Below are positions 35,540-44,177 of a stretch of 64,000 nt of DNA, piece after piece (the stretch's first letter is position 1; each line of letters begins with the position of its first letter). Source of the DNA: Flavobacterium kayseriense (GTDB lineage Bacteria > Bacteroidota > Bacteroidia > Flavobacteriales > Flavobacteriaceae). The stretch is from NCBI RefSeq assembly GCF_014305095.1, contig NZ_JACRUI010000004.1, forward strand, positions 62,001 through 126,000, in the 5' to 3' direction. The position numbers were made by a program, and so were the translations under genes. Under the pieces are notes generated by a model. The model did no database searches and was not told the origin of the DNA. It saw only the letters and a program-made list of their open reading frames with translations.

Positions 35540-36600
35540 AGTTCGTATTTCTTAAATACTTCTTTAGGCTCATTGGTGTACCACGCATAGCCATTTCTGC
35601 GTTCTTCTCCTATCTCAGATAAATCGTATTTCTTGATTCCGTCTCTATCACAAAAGAAAGGTTTGTTATTATCTAATTCCATAAATCTAGCCCACAAAGC
35701 AGGTGCATTGTTATCAGGAACCATTTTTTTATCAATAACTTTACCGTTTTGAACGATTCGATCCTCTCTCAAACCTTTAATTTGAACTTTTTCAAACCAA
35801 ATTACAGCGCTATTAATTGCATTGATTACTTCCTTTGATGGTTTTTGAATCGTCATCAATAACAGAACAATTTGAGCGGATTCTTTTCCACTTAACGAGG
35901 GAAGTTCATATGCCCTAGCTTTAGCAGGTGCCAAAGTTTTCTCATCGTGCTGTGCACACCAACTAGTCAGAACTCCATTTTGTTTGTACTGCGTTTTTAT
36001 AATACAATCGATTCCTTTATTAAAGGCTGTCGTGACTTTTGCCAAGACTTCGTCAGATGGTTGAATCGAGTAAAAATTAGTTTTATCTTTAATTTCCTTG
36101 AGTACATTTAAAATATTTACCATTGAATCATCATTGTACGTAATATGAGTATAATAGCCTTTTTTCAAGGGGTAAAATTGCGGCCATCCCCCATTATCAT
36201 ATTGTGCCTCTAAAATATAATTCAATCCCGCTAAAAAAGCATTTTTATATCTTATATCAGGAACTTGCCTATAAATTTTTGACAAGAATACCATTTCTTG
36301 GTAGGTTGCTCCATTATCAGTAGTTATATCATGAAGATCTGATTTTAATAAAACTAATTGGTTTCTTTCAGTATCAGAAAGTGACTTTTGCATTTGAATA
36401 TTTTTAGGCCAGCCTCCAATATTTCGTTGATAAAGCAATACATTTTCGGCAATTGCTTTTGCTTCATTTGATGAAAACCAGTTCGCATCCTCTATTTCAG
36501 TAATACTTTTCCATGATTTATCGTTTACTTGCGCATGAATGCTAATGCAGCTTACGCAAGAAAATAACACAAAAATTACAACTTTTTTAAAATGATTCAT
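35521..36600 (-). CDS. PL10-family pectate lyase, secreted
   Basis: The 359-residue protein has a signal peptide (MNHFKKVVIFVLFSCVSCIS, cut near HAQ) and the helical PL10 catalytic domain that cleaves polygalacturonate by beta-elimination. Landmarks are YQRNIGGWPKNIQMQK, ITTDNGATYQEMVFLSKIY, QYDNGGWPQFYPLKKGYYTH, ITYNDDSMVNIL, SWCAQHDEKT and ARAYELPSLSG (including the arginine expected to act as base). The domain ends near residue 352 and the last codons are TGG AAA AAA AAA ATC TAG, in which an A10 tract directly precedes the stop. The downstream CE8 frame is -1 from here, so a slip would make a 679-residue PL10-CE8 protein. Gap to the preceding GH43 gene is 11 bases. Confidence 0.9.
   Translation of the reverse strand: MNHFKKVVIFVLFSCVSCISIHAQVNDKSWKSITEIEDANWFSSNEAKAIAENVLLYQRNIGGWPKNIQMQKSLSDTERNQLVLLKSDLHDITTDNGATYQEMVFLSKIYRQVPDIRYKNAFLAGLNYILEAQYDNGGWPQFYPLKKGYYTHITYNDDSMVNILNVLKEIKDKTNFYSIQPSDEVLAKVTTAFNKGIDCIIKTQYKQNGVLTSWCAQHDEKTLAPAKARAYELPSLSGKESAQIVLLLMTIQKPSKEVINAINSAVIWFEKVQIKGLREDRIVQNGKVIDKKMVPDNNAPALWARFMELDNNKPFFCDRDGIKKYDLSEIGEERRNGYAWYTNEPKEVFKKYELWKKKI
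35526..35535 (-). promoter_or_regulatory. A10 slippery tract at the PL10/CE8 junction
   Basis: On the coding (minus) strand the PL10 frame reads TGG AAA AAA AAA ATC TAG. A -1 move or one added A gives TGG AAA AAA AAA AAT CTA GTT GAA, entering CE8 without a stop. Such homopolymer runs are known sites of transcriptional slippage or -1 frameshifting. Confidence 0.5.
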
Positions 36601-36611
36601 TTTCTTCTATT

Positions 36612-38243
36612 TTAATTATTTTTATTAAATCTAATCCAATCAATTGCCACGCTTCCAGCATCATTTATTTTTCCCTCTCTAAGTGCTGCAAAACCTATTT
36701 TAGCACCAATCCACTTTCCTGCTGTGGACTTAAAATCGTTCCCTACGGATTCAAACTGCTTCCCATCTACACTATAAAAAAAACTACAGATTCCTCCCTC
36801 TTTTACTTTAACCTGTAAATAAAACGTTTTATTAGCCAGCTTTATGCTTTCGGTTTTAGTTTCGATACCTTTATTATCTGCATTATTACAATTGACTTGA
36901 GAAATGAATAATGCTCCATCATCTTGTTGTACTTTAAGATAACTATAGTCCAAACCCATAATTATCAAGCCAGTATTCTCCCCATCAAATCTAGAGTTAA
37001 AAGTCATTTTTGCGGTAGCAGTAAATTGATTCGAGGGGAATTTTTGCAACAAAAGATTTGGTACTTCAAATAAATTTATTGTGTTTTCGACTTTAGGCTG
37101 ACAAAATAAAGTATAATACCCACTACTAGAAGGAAGCCCCCAATAGAGTTTTGGATTTGCATGCCATTGCCATTGTAATCCTAATTTTGGAGCATTAAAC
37201 TCATCTGAATCAGGAGGAGTTACTATAGGATATATTGTTCCCACATTTGGTTTTTTATAACTTGCTACAGGCTCTCCAACGCCATTTTTATCTTTATCTT
37301 CACCTATAACAGGCCAATTATCTTGCCATTTCATTGGCTGTAAATGGACAATTCTTCCATATGCTCCCTTATCTTGGAAGTGAAAAAACCAATCTTCACC
37401 GCTTACCGTTTGTACCCAAGCTCCTTGATGAGGTCCGTTGATTTTCGTATTACCTTGCTCCAATACTTTTCTTTTTTCATATGGACCATAAATATTTTTG
37501 GAACGCAAAACAGTTTGCCATCCAGTAGCTACTCCTCCCGCGGGCGCAAATATGTAATAAAAGTCATTTCGTTTGTACAATTTGGGCCCCTCAATAGTTC
37601 CCTCGCCTATATGACCGTCAATTATCATAACATCATCATTATTTGCTGCCGTGCCCTCTGAATTTAATGTACAAATTGCCAAAATACTTTTGATTCCTGC
37701 CCTGCTTCCGGCAAATGCATAAGCAAGATAAACTTTGCCGTCATCATCCCATAACGGAGATGGGTCTATGATTCCTTTACCCTCCTTAACTAATGTTGGC
37801 TCGGACCAGAGTCCCTTTGGATTTTTGGTTTTAATCATATAAATACCAAAGTCAGGATCTGGATAGTAAATATAAAACATCTCGTTATGGTAGCGAATGC
37901 AAGGTGCCCAAACACCATTTCCATGCTGTGGCGTATCATAAACATCAAATGGAGGTTGTTTTTGAAGTGCATAATTAACCAACTCCCAATTAACCATATC
38001 TTTAGAATGAAGTATGGGCAGTCCTGGAATACAATTAAAGGATGAAGCAGTCATATAATAATCTTCACCAACCCTTATTACATCAGGATCAGAATAATCA
38101 GCATGAAGGATGGGATTTTTATAGGTTCCATCTCCATTATCTGCTATCCATACTTTTGAAATAGTATTTTCAATATTTACTTGAGCAGTCATATATTGAT
38201 TACTCACAGACAATAGCAATAGGTAAACTTTCGAAAATCTCAT
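36612..38243 (-). CDS. GH43-family glycosidase with C-terminal concanavalin-like domain
   Basis: The 543-residue secreted enzyme (MRFSKVYLLLLSVSNQYMTA) starts with the five-blade beta-propeller of GH43. Markers are NPILHADYSDPDVIRVGEDY (catalytic base Asp in DYSDPD), WAPCIRYHNEMFYIYY, DPSPLWDDDGKVYLAYAFAG and GTIEGPKLYKRNDFYYIFAP, which supplies the general acid glutamate. The C-terminal 190 residues resemble a beta-xylosidase C-terminal concanavalin-A-like domain (DEFNAPKLGLQWQWHANP). Activities in GH43 include arabinofuranosidase, xylosidase and galactosidase; removing pectin side-chain sugars would fit here. It lies between a GH105 gene and the PL10 gene in the same operon. Confidence 0.87.
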   Translation of the reverse strand: MRFSKVYLLLLSVSNQYMTAQVNIENTISKVWIADNGDGTYKNPILHADYSDPDVIRVGEDYYMTASSFNCIPGLPILHSKDMVNWELVNYALQKQPPFDVYDTPQHGNGVWAPCIRYHNEMFYIYYPDPDFGIYMIKTKNPKGLWSEPTLVKEGKGIIDPSPLWDDDGKVYLAYAFAGSRAGIKSILAICTLNSEGTAANNDDVMIIDGHIGEGTIEGPKLYKRNDFYYIFAPAGGVATGWQTVLRSKNIYGPYEKRKVLEQGNTKINGPHQGAWVQTVSGEDWFFHFQDKGAYGRIVHLQPMKWQDNWPVIGEDKDKNGVGEPVASYKKPNVGTIYPIVTPPDSDEFNAPKLGLQWQWHANPKLYWGLPSSSGYYTLFCQPKVENTINLFEVPNLLLQKFPSNQFTATAKMTFNSRFDGENTGLIIMGLDYSYLKVQQDDGALFISQVNCNNADNKGIETKTESIKLANKTFYLQVKVKEGGICSFFYSVDGKQFESVGNDFKSTAGKWIGAKIGFAALREGKINDAGSVAIDWIRFNKNN

Positions 38244-38257
38244 GCTCCGTTTTTTAA

Positions 38258-39478
38258 TTATCTATTTAATTGTAACGCTGCTAAAATAAAAGGCCCTGTC
38301 GCTTTAGGGTCATTGTCCTTTTTACGCTCGTTTACATAATATTCATAGGAACCGTCGCGATATGGATTACCACCAAGACCAGCAACAGCACAGGCTTGCG
38401 TGATTGTAACTTCACCATCAACAGCTACTTTTATTAACTTTTGCGTCAATCCGTCAAAAGCTTTATTTGCTAAAGCCTTAAATTTAGGAGGTAAATATCC
38501 TTTATTTGCTCCCTTTGCCAAAGCATAGGTGAACATAGCACTTCCTGATGCTTCCAGATAATTTCCTTCTTTTGGTCCCATATCAGTTACTTGATACCAT
38601 AATCCTGATTTATCTTGGAACCTTACTAAATTCTCTGCTATAGTATTCAAGTAACCTACTAACTCTTTTTGTTTTGGATGATCTTTTGGAAAATAATCTA
38701 AGACATCAACTAAAGCCATCATATACCAACCAATCGATCTTGACCAAAAATTAGGTGAAGTACCTGTTTCTGGATTTGCCCATGGCATTTTTTTACTTTC
38801 ATCCCAACCGTGATATAACAATCCCGTTTTTTTATCTGTTGCATGTTCCTGGATCAATTCAAATTGTTTAGCCACATCATCAAGATTTTTCCCTTTTTCA
38901 AATGTAATCGTGTATTGAGCATAGAATGGTTCCCCCATGTATAATCCATCTAACCACATTTGATTTGGATATACTTTCTTATGCCAAAAACCTCCATTTG
39001 ATGTCCTTGGTTGTTGTTCTATTTGTTTTCTCAACATGTGCATTGCAACCAAATAGCGATTGTCTTTAGTGGAAGAATATAAATCAAATAAAATCCTACC
39101 AGCAACAACCATATCAATATTATAATTTTCTAATTTATACGTCTTAATAACACCCTTATCATCAATTAAAATATCTGCATAACTCTTGATATAATTTTTA
39201 TATGCAGGGTTATTGTGTTTCTTACTTAATTCTTCAATAGACTTTAAAACAAGTCCATGAACATAATCCCATTTGGGCTCCGTAGCATCATCTATCATAA
39301 ACGATTGTTCATGGCGTTTCATCACGGACTGCGCCATTCTTTCTGACCACTTCAAGTCCTTAGAAATAATTACTGATTGCTTTGTTGCTGATTGTGATAT
39401 CATTTTGCAACTTGCAAAGCTTATCAAACAAAGTACTACAAACGATAATATGCTAAGTATTTTTGCGTTTTTTCTCAT
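38258..39478 (-). CDS. GH105 unsaturated rhamnogalacturonyl/galacturonyl hydrolase (copy 2 of tandem pair)
   Basis: The 406-residue protein carries a lipoprotein-type signal (ILSFVVLCLISFASCKMISQ). The (alpha/alpha)6 barrel of GH105 is shown by PRTSNGGFWHKKVYPNQMWL followed by DGLYMGEPFYAQYT (the Asp in MWLDGLYM is the expected catalytic acid), HGWDESKKMPWANPETGTSP and SRSIGWYMMALVDVLDYFP. It hydrates the 4,5-unsaturated uronate left by PL10 and PL9, yielding keto-uronate for KduI. It is clearly a paralogue of the gene at 39496, sharing motif order and about half of the residues in these blocks. It lies 14 bases upstream of the GH43 gene. Confidence 0.9.
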   Translation of the reverse strand: MRKNAKILSILSFVVLCLISFASCKMISQSATKQSVIISKDLKWSERMAQSVMKRHEQSFMIDDATEPKWDYVHGLVLKSIEELSKKHNNPAYKNYIKSYADILIDDKGVIKTYKLENYNIDMVVAGRILFDLYSSTKDNRYLVAMHMLRKQIEQQPRTSNGGFWHKKVYPNQMWLDGLYMGEPFYAQYTITFEKGKNLDDVAKQFELIQEHATDKKTGLLYHGWDESKKMPWANPETGTSPNFWSRSIGWYMMALVDVLDYFPKDHPKQKELVGYLNTIAENLVRFQDKSGLWYQVTDMGPKEGNYLEASGSAMFTYALAKGANKGYLPPKFKALANKAFDGLTQKLIKVAVDGEVTITQACAVAGLGGNPYRDGSYEYYVNERKKDNDPKATGPFILAALQLNR

Positions 39479-39495
39479 TTTTATGATTCTAATTT

Positions 39496-40698
39496 CTATT
39501 TATCTAATTCAATTGCACTTAATATAAAAGCCGCTAGAGCAGGCGAGCCATTTTCTTTGGGCCTACCCGTAATGTAATAAGCATTGCTCCCATCTCTAAA
39601 GGGATTTCCTCCTAAACCTATACTTGGTGAGACATTCTTAATATTCAAGTTGCCTTTCTCATCGACAGAGACAAACTCTTTTATAAAAGTAACAAAAGAG
39701 GTTTGGGCTTGCTTTTTGTATTTGGAAGACAAATAACCATTATTAGCTGCTTTAGAATAAGCGTATATAAACATTGCCGAAGCTGACGACTCGAGATAAT
39801 TACCTTTTAACATGGGTTTATCAGTAACTTGATACCACAAACCCGAGTTTGTTTTATATCGCAAAACACTTTGAGCAATCTCCTTTAAATAGGACACTAA
39901 CAATTTTTGTTTAGGATGATTTTTAGGATAATAATCCAATACATCAACCAAAGCCATCATATACCAGCCAATGCCTCTTCCCCAAATAGTGGGAGAAGTA
40001 CCTGTTTTAGGATCTGCCCAAGCCATTTGTTTACTTTCATCCCAACATTGATATAACAATCCTGTTCTTTCATCTGTAAAGTGGTCGTGCACTAAACTAA
40101 ATTGTAGGGCGATATCATCTAAAGAATCCGCATTTTCATATCCAACTGTATATCGAGTATAAAAAGGTTCTGCCATATACAAACCATCTACCCACATTTG
40201 ATTGGGATATATTTGCTTGTGCCAAAACCCGCCACTTGCAGTTCGAGGTTGATTTTTAATTTGATCTCTTAATTGAAGCATTACTTGATTATACTTTTCC
40301 TCTTTCGTGACATCATAAAGTGTAAACAGTACATTTCCTGGATTAACAAAATCAATATTGTAGTCCGAAACATTATATCCCTTTATTTCTCCTGAACTTT
40401 CAATAAGTTCATCCGTATACTCTTTTATATAACTCAAGTAGGTGCTATTATTTGTTTTCTGATATAATTTATCAAAAGCAAAAAGTAAAAAACCCATTTT
40501 ATAGTCCCATTTTGGCTTTTTGTTATCATCAATTTGCCAAGCTTTGGGGTAATTATTCATTACAGAAATAGCTGCTCTTTCAGACCATTTTTGACTTTTC
40601 ACAATTGTCATTTGCCCTGATATTTTTAAACTAGAAAACAGCAATGACAAGATTAGATACTTGTAAAAAAAAGTCGGTTTCAAAATGGAACTAAACAT
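39496..40698 (-). CDS. GH105 unsaturated uronyl hydrolase (copy 1 of tandem pair)
   Basis: The 400-residue secreted protein (signal about YLILSLLFSSLKISG) has the same layout as its neighbour at 38258. PRTASGGFWHKQIYPNQMWV is followed by DGLYMAEPFYTRYT with the catalytic aspartate, then CWDESKQMAWADPKTGTSPT and GRGIGWYMMALVDVLDYYP. The C-terminal GGNPFRDGSNAYYITGRPKE also matches the paralogue. The pair probably splits duties, for example homogalacturonan versus rhamnogalacturonan products or different cell locations (this one lacks a clear lipobox). It lies 17 bases before the second copy and 5 bases after DUF4861. Confidence 0.9.
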   Translation of the reverse strand: MFSSILKPTFFYKYLILSLLFSSLKISGQMTIVKSQKWSERAAISVMNNYPKAWQIDDNKKPKWDYKMGFLLFAFDKLYQKTNNSTYLSYIKEYTDELIESSGEIKGYNVSDYNIDFVNPGNVLFTLYDVTKEEKYNQVMLQLRDQIKNQPRTASGGFWHKQIYPNQMWVDGLYMAEPFYTRYTVGYENADSLDDIALQFSLVHDHFTDERTGLLYQCWDESKQMAWADPKTGTSPTIWGRGIGWYMMALVDVLDYYPKNHPKQKLLVSYLKEIAQSVLRYKTNSGLWYQVTDKPMLKGNYLESSASAMFIYAYSKAANNGYLSSKYKKQAQTSFVTFIKEFVSVDEKGNLNIKNVSPSIGLGGNPFRDGSNAYYITGRPKENGSPALAAFILSAIELDK

Positions 40699-40703
40699 CA
40701 GTA

Positions 40704-41672
40704 TTAAATTTTATTTTTTCTATTAAGCTCTTCTAGTTTTTGATCTAAATAGCTTACAAATTCCTGTTTTGATTTGATTCCATTTTTTTCTTGTTCCCAT
40801 GCACCTAAAAAGTAAAAAGAAACAGGTTTAGTCGTTGGTTTAAAAACTAAAAGATGATCAAACTCAGCATCAACAACATCAGCTACTGTACTTACTTCAT
40901 AAAACAGAGCCATTCCCAAATTATCCGGCACTAATGATTGAATCCCATAGGTTGCAAGATATGCCCATTTTTTATTGGTACTACTTTTTAGGAGTAATTC
41001 TGTATTTTTTTGTTTGACAATTCCTGTACAAATACCTTCTATAGCTTGCGAAGCTTTAATAGTATGTTGGGTATATCTATCATCAGGTTTAATTGTTAAT
41101 TCTGACATGAAATTTATCTTGTTTGAAGCTGTTTTCCAACCTGTATAATCGATTTTTACAATCGATTTATCTCTTGTGTTTTTAACTGTTGCTTCTGTAA
41201 CATCTACTTCATAAAAATGTAGTTTTTCATTATTCACATAACGATCGATAGAACCGATCCCAATTCCTTTCCCAGCCTTAAGTATATCAGCTCCCCAATC
41301 ACTCATTTCGTGATAAGAATCAAAACCATCTTGACCTACTTGAGGCAGAATGATAGCTTCTGTCTTTTTTCCATAAATATCAATAGCATTTCGCCAATCT
41401 AAATACAATCGATATCCAATTTTATTGCTTTCCCATCCTGGTCCTTCGTATCGTATATCAAACGAATGATCCGTATGCTCGGGAGCTAGCCTCAGAGTAT
41501 CTACATTTTTAAATGTGCCTCCAATATATTTACGACCCTCCCATTTACCTCCTTGCTTGACAGATATCTCTGCATAGGACTTAGCAGTTGATATATCATA
41601 TGTAGATTGTGCTTTACAATTTGAAAATGCTATTAGTATAGCCGCAGAAAATAACGTTGTTGCTTTCATCAT
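40704..41672 (-). CDS. DUF4861 family protein of the pectin operon
   Basis: The 322-residue protein begins with a signal (MMKATTLFSAAILIAFSNCK), either secreted or a lipoprotein at Cys19. I recognise the DUF4861 family by WEGRKYIGGTFKNVDTLRLA, DHSFDIRYEGPGWESNKIGY, RLYLDWRNAIDIYGKK and GFDSYHEMSDWGADILKAG. The family recurs in uronic-acid polysaccharide loci of Bacteroidota but I do not know a settled activity. Its ATG overlaps the stop of the esterase gene by 4 bases (ATGA-type overlap), so the two are tightly coupled. The two tandem GH105 genes follow. A polysaccharide-binding or cleaving role is inferred from context only. Confidence 0.78.
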   Translation of the reverse strand: MMKATTLFSAAILIAFSNCKAQSTYDISTAKSYAEISVKQGGKWEGRKYIGGTFKNVDTLRLAPEHTDHSFDIRYEGPGWESNKIGYRLYLDWRNAIDIYGKKTEAIILPQVGQDGFDSYHEMSDWGADILKAGKGIGIGSIDRYVNNEKLHFYEVDVTEATVKNTRDKSIVKIDYTGWKTASNKINFMSELTIKPDDRYTQHTIKASQAIEGICTGIVKQKNTELLLKSSTNKKWAYLATYGIQSLVPDNLGMALFYEVSTVADVVDAEFDHLLVFKPTTKPVSFYFLGAWEQEKNGIKSKQEFVSYLDQKLEELNRKNKI

Positions 41673-42637
41673 ATTTTTTTAAAGATTGTCTGTAAAAATT
41701 GTGTTGTGTACTCAACAGTTTGCTCGAACCAAGGATCGAATAACCAAAAAGAATGAGGCGAACCAACAATTGTTTTTACCTCAGAATATATATTATTTCT
41801 ATTTAAGATTGAAATCATGTCGTCTCGACCAGCATGAAATCGATCAAAGCTACTATTAATAAACAATATTGGTGGTGCCTTTTCATCAACATGATTCAGA
41901 GCCGATGCATCATTCCAAACATATGACTTCTCATCATAAGTCCCACCTAGCCATAAAGCCGCCATTTCGCCCTCATTAGATTCTGGATGTTTGAATGCCA
42001 AAATACCGTCTATATTGACTATCGCTTGAATAGTTGTACTAACTTTTGATTTCAAATCAATTTTATCCTCAAATTCCTTATTTTTGTTAGTAGTCCCAAC
42101 TAAAGCTGCCATTTGTCCGCCTGAGGAACAGCCTAAAACAGCAACTCTAGTCGTATCTACATTAAACTTTGCTGCATTTGATTTCACAAACTGAATTGCA
42201 CTTTTAACATCGTAAATTGCGGAGGGATACTTCGCTTCTGGAGATAAACGGTACTCAATCGTAAAACATGAATAGCCGTTTGCAGCCAGTTTAGCGGCCA
42301 TTGGACTCATCATTGATTTATCTCCTGACTTCCATCCTCCACCGTGAATCAATAAAACGGCAGGGTGTTTATCCGGAAAACTTGAATAATAGGCATCTAA
42401 CCTCAAAATCCTGTTTCCTATTTTTTTGTAAATAACTTCCGTCTCTTCTGTTATACTGTTTTCAATCTGTTTTGAAACAACATTAATATCAGGATATTTT
42501 TTAATTAATTTATTATAAGTACTTGCTACGGTATAGGAAGTATCTCTCTGAATTTTATTTTGTGAATAACAAAAAAAACTACTCCCTATTAAAATAAGCT
42601 GAAAAAATATTTTCTTATACAAAGTACATCCTTTCAT
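41669..42637 (-). CDS. Secreted alpha/beta-hydrolase esterase (pectin acetyl/feruloyl esterase-like)
   Basis: The 322-residue protein has a signal sequence near the start (IFFQLILIGSSFFCYSQ). The hydrolase fold of the BD-FAE/lipase-like group is seen in PAVLLIHGGGWKSGDKSMMS (oxyanion HGGG), FTIEYRLSPEAKYPSAIYDV, and the nucleophile elbow VLGCSSGGQMAALVG. The likely aspartate is in PILFINSSFDRFHAGRDDM and the histidine in VGSPHSFWLFDPW. The triad looks complete. It probably removes acetyl or other ester groups from pectin. It lies between the PL9 lyase (gap 5 bases) and DUF4861 (4-base overlap). Confidence 0.85.
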   Translation of the reverse strand: MKGCTLYKKIFFQLILIGSSFFCYSQNKIQRDTSYTVASTYNKLIKKYPDINVVSKQIENSITEETEVIYKKIGNRILRLDAYYSSFPDKHPAVLLIHGGGWKSGDKSMMSPMAAKLAANGYSCFTIEYRLSPEAKYPSAIYDVKSAIQFVKSNAAKFNVDTTRVAVLGCSSGGQMAALVGTTNKNKEFEDKIDLKSKVSTTIQAIVNIDGILAFKHPESNEGEMAALWLGGTYDEKSYVWNDASALNHVDEKAPPILFINSSFDRFHAGRDDMISILNRNNIYSEVKTIVGSPHSFWLFDPWFEQTVEYTTQFLQTIFKKI

Positions 42638-42642
42638 GATTA

Positions 42643-44094
42643 TTAAAACTCGAATGCACCAATATCAGGAGCGTTACCTTTAAAGGGTAACCCAACATCA
42701 ATTCCTTTATCTATTAAATCACTTCCTGAAACAAGGTTCATAAATGTAATATCAGGTAAACTACCATCTGCTTTTCGAGCTTGTAATAGTTGAGAACTTG
42801 CTAAGCTTTTGAAATCAGCGGCATCAGTAACAATTCCGTTTTGCCAGCTATTATTAGTTACGTCAGTCGTTGCGGCCCCAGCTGATCCAAAAGCTCCCAT
42901 AGAACATGCGTTTTTCATGATTAGCTTAGCCAAGGGATTTGTATTACTAAAAGAATAATTAACTCCATTATTATAGGCTGAGCAATTATATATTTCTACC
43001 ACACCTCTATTACTATTATGATCAAAACCATCTGCAACATTATCAACAGCCAAACAATTTTTATAAATTGCGTTGTGCTTAAGTAATTTATCATCACTAC
43101 CGCCCGTTTTGAAACCGTTTCCATCGCCTGAACCTTTACTTCCACTTTTTAAATACCCATTTTTGATGGCCCAACAATTAGTATAAGTAGTTGTAATATT
43201 ATCTGTACCTCTAAGGTATCCATCCCAACCGTCATCTAGATTTTGCCAAGCTCTACAGCCAATAAATCTATTTCCAGTCCCCGCTGTCAATTTACAGGCA
43301 AAACCATCAGCATTTTCGAGTGTTGAATCGGCATTAAAGTAGGAGTCACAGTTAAGAATAGTATTATTTGCAGCACCCGAATCTAACTGAAGTCCAGTAT
43401 CTGCACATTCTGAAAAAGTACAAAACTCAATTAGATTATTATTTCCCTTGACCTGCAATCCATTATCTCCTGCTTTATAAACATCTATGCCTTTTATGTG
43501 CCAATAATTACCTTGAAGCACGATCCCTTGGTTTGAAGAATTTTCAGGCATAGACGAAAAATCTATTTTCGGTCTGTTTTTATTTATTTGTCCCTTTAAG
43601 GTAATTAATTTATCAGGAGTACCTGAAACAGTCAAATTAATTTTAGAATTGAATACATAAGTGCCTTCATTCAGTATTATCGTTGAACCAGCTTGAACCT
43701 TGGCGATTGCTGCTGTTAATTCTGCTGCATTGCTAACATAAAATTCATTAGTAGGTACACTAGCAAAACTGGAAATTAAAATGATTTTTGTTGCAATAAC
43801 TGTATTTTTATCAATAGCAGTAGCCGATATAGTTACGGTACCATTTTGTTTGGCAGTAAGTAAACCACTGGATGATATTTCAGCAATTGTGCTATCAGAG
43901 GACTGCCAAGCTACTGATTTATTTGTTGCATTTTCAGGTGATATTGAAACACTAAATTGCTTGCTAGTTCCAGTTGTAATATTATCGCCTACAATAGTTA
44001 AACTCTTAACATTTATAGTAGCTGCAACACTTGGCGTTTCCTCTTTCGAACAAGAAAAAAAACTAACTATTAGTAAAATGTAAATTATTCTCAT
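42643..44094 (-). CDS. PL9-family pectate lyase with N-terminal Big_2 Ig-like domain, lipoprotein
   Basis: The 483-residue protein starts with a lipoprotein signal and Bacteroidota surface-export-like residues (FFSCSKEETPS, Cys15). Residues about 28-105 form a Big_2 (bacterial Ig-like) module: FSVSISPENATNKSVAWQSS, then LLTAKQNGTVTISATA. The parallel beta-helix of polysaccharide lyase 9 follows. Its conserved region ENADGFACKLTAGTGNRFIG contains the catalytic-type lysine (Lys268), with RAWQNLDDGWDGYLRG next. It cuts pectate by beta-elimination at the cell surface. It is the first gene after an intra-operon hairpin, so its expression may be lower than that of susCD. Confidence 0.88.
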   Translation of the reverse strand: MRIIYILLIVSFFSCSKEETPSVAATINVKSLTIVGDNITTGTSKQFSVSISPENATNKSVAWQSSDSTIAEISSSGLLTAKQNGTVTISATAIDKNTVIATKIILISSFASVPTNEFYVSNAAELTAAIAKVQAGSTIILNEGTYVFNSKINLTVSGTPDKLITLKGQINKNRPKIDFSSMPENSSNQGIVLQGNYWHIKGIDVYKAGDNGLQVKGNNNLIEFCTFSECADTGLQLDSGAANNTILNCDSYFNADSTLENADGFACKLTAGTGNRFIGCRAWQNLDDGWDGYLRGTDNITTTYTNCWAIKNGYLKSGSKGSGDGNGFKTGGSDDKLLKHNAIYKNCLAVDNVADGFDHNSNRGVVEIYNCSAYNNGVNYSFSNTNPLAKLIMKNACSMGAFGSAGAATTDVTNNSWQNGIVTDAADFKSLASSQLLQARKADGSLPDITFMNLVSGSDLIDKGIDVGLPFKGNAPDIGAFEF

Positions 44095-44136
44095 TTTGAT
44101 TTCGTCTTTAATTAATCATAAATCAAGTTAAAAAGT

Positions 44137-44158
44137 AGGCTCGATAAAAACCGAGCCT
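44137..44158 (-). terminator. Intra-operon hairpin, possible attenuator
   Basis: AGGCTCG and CGAGCCT pair around an 8-base loop. On the minus strand it is followed by ACTTTTTAAC, a weak T run. It lies between the DUF4957/DUF5123-like gene and PL9, where partial termination would favour the susCD part. Confidence 0.5.
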
Positions 44159-44177
44159 TTAAAATCTAAAAGTTATT

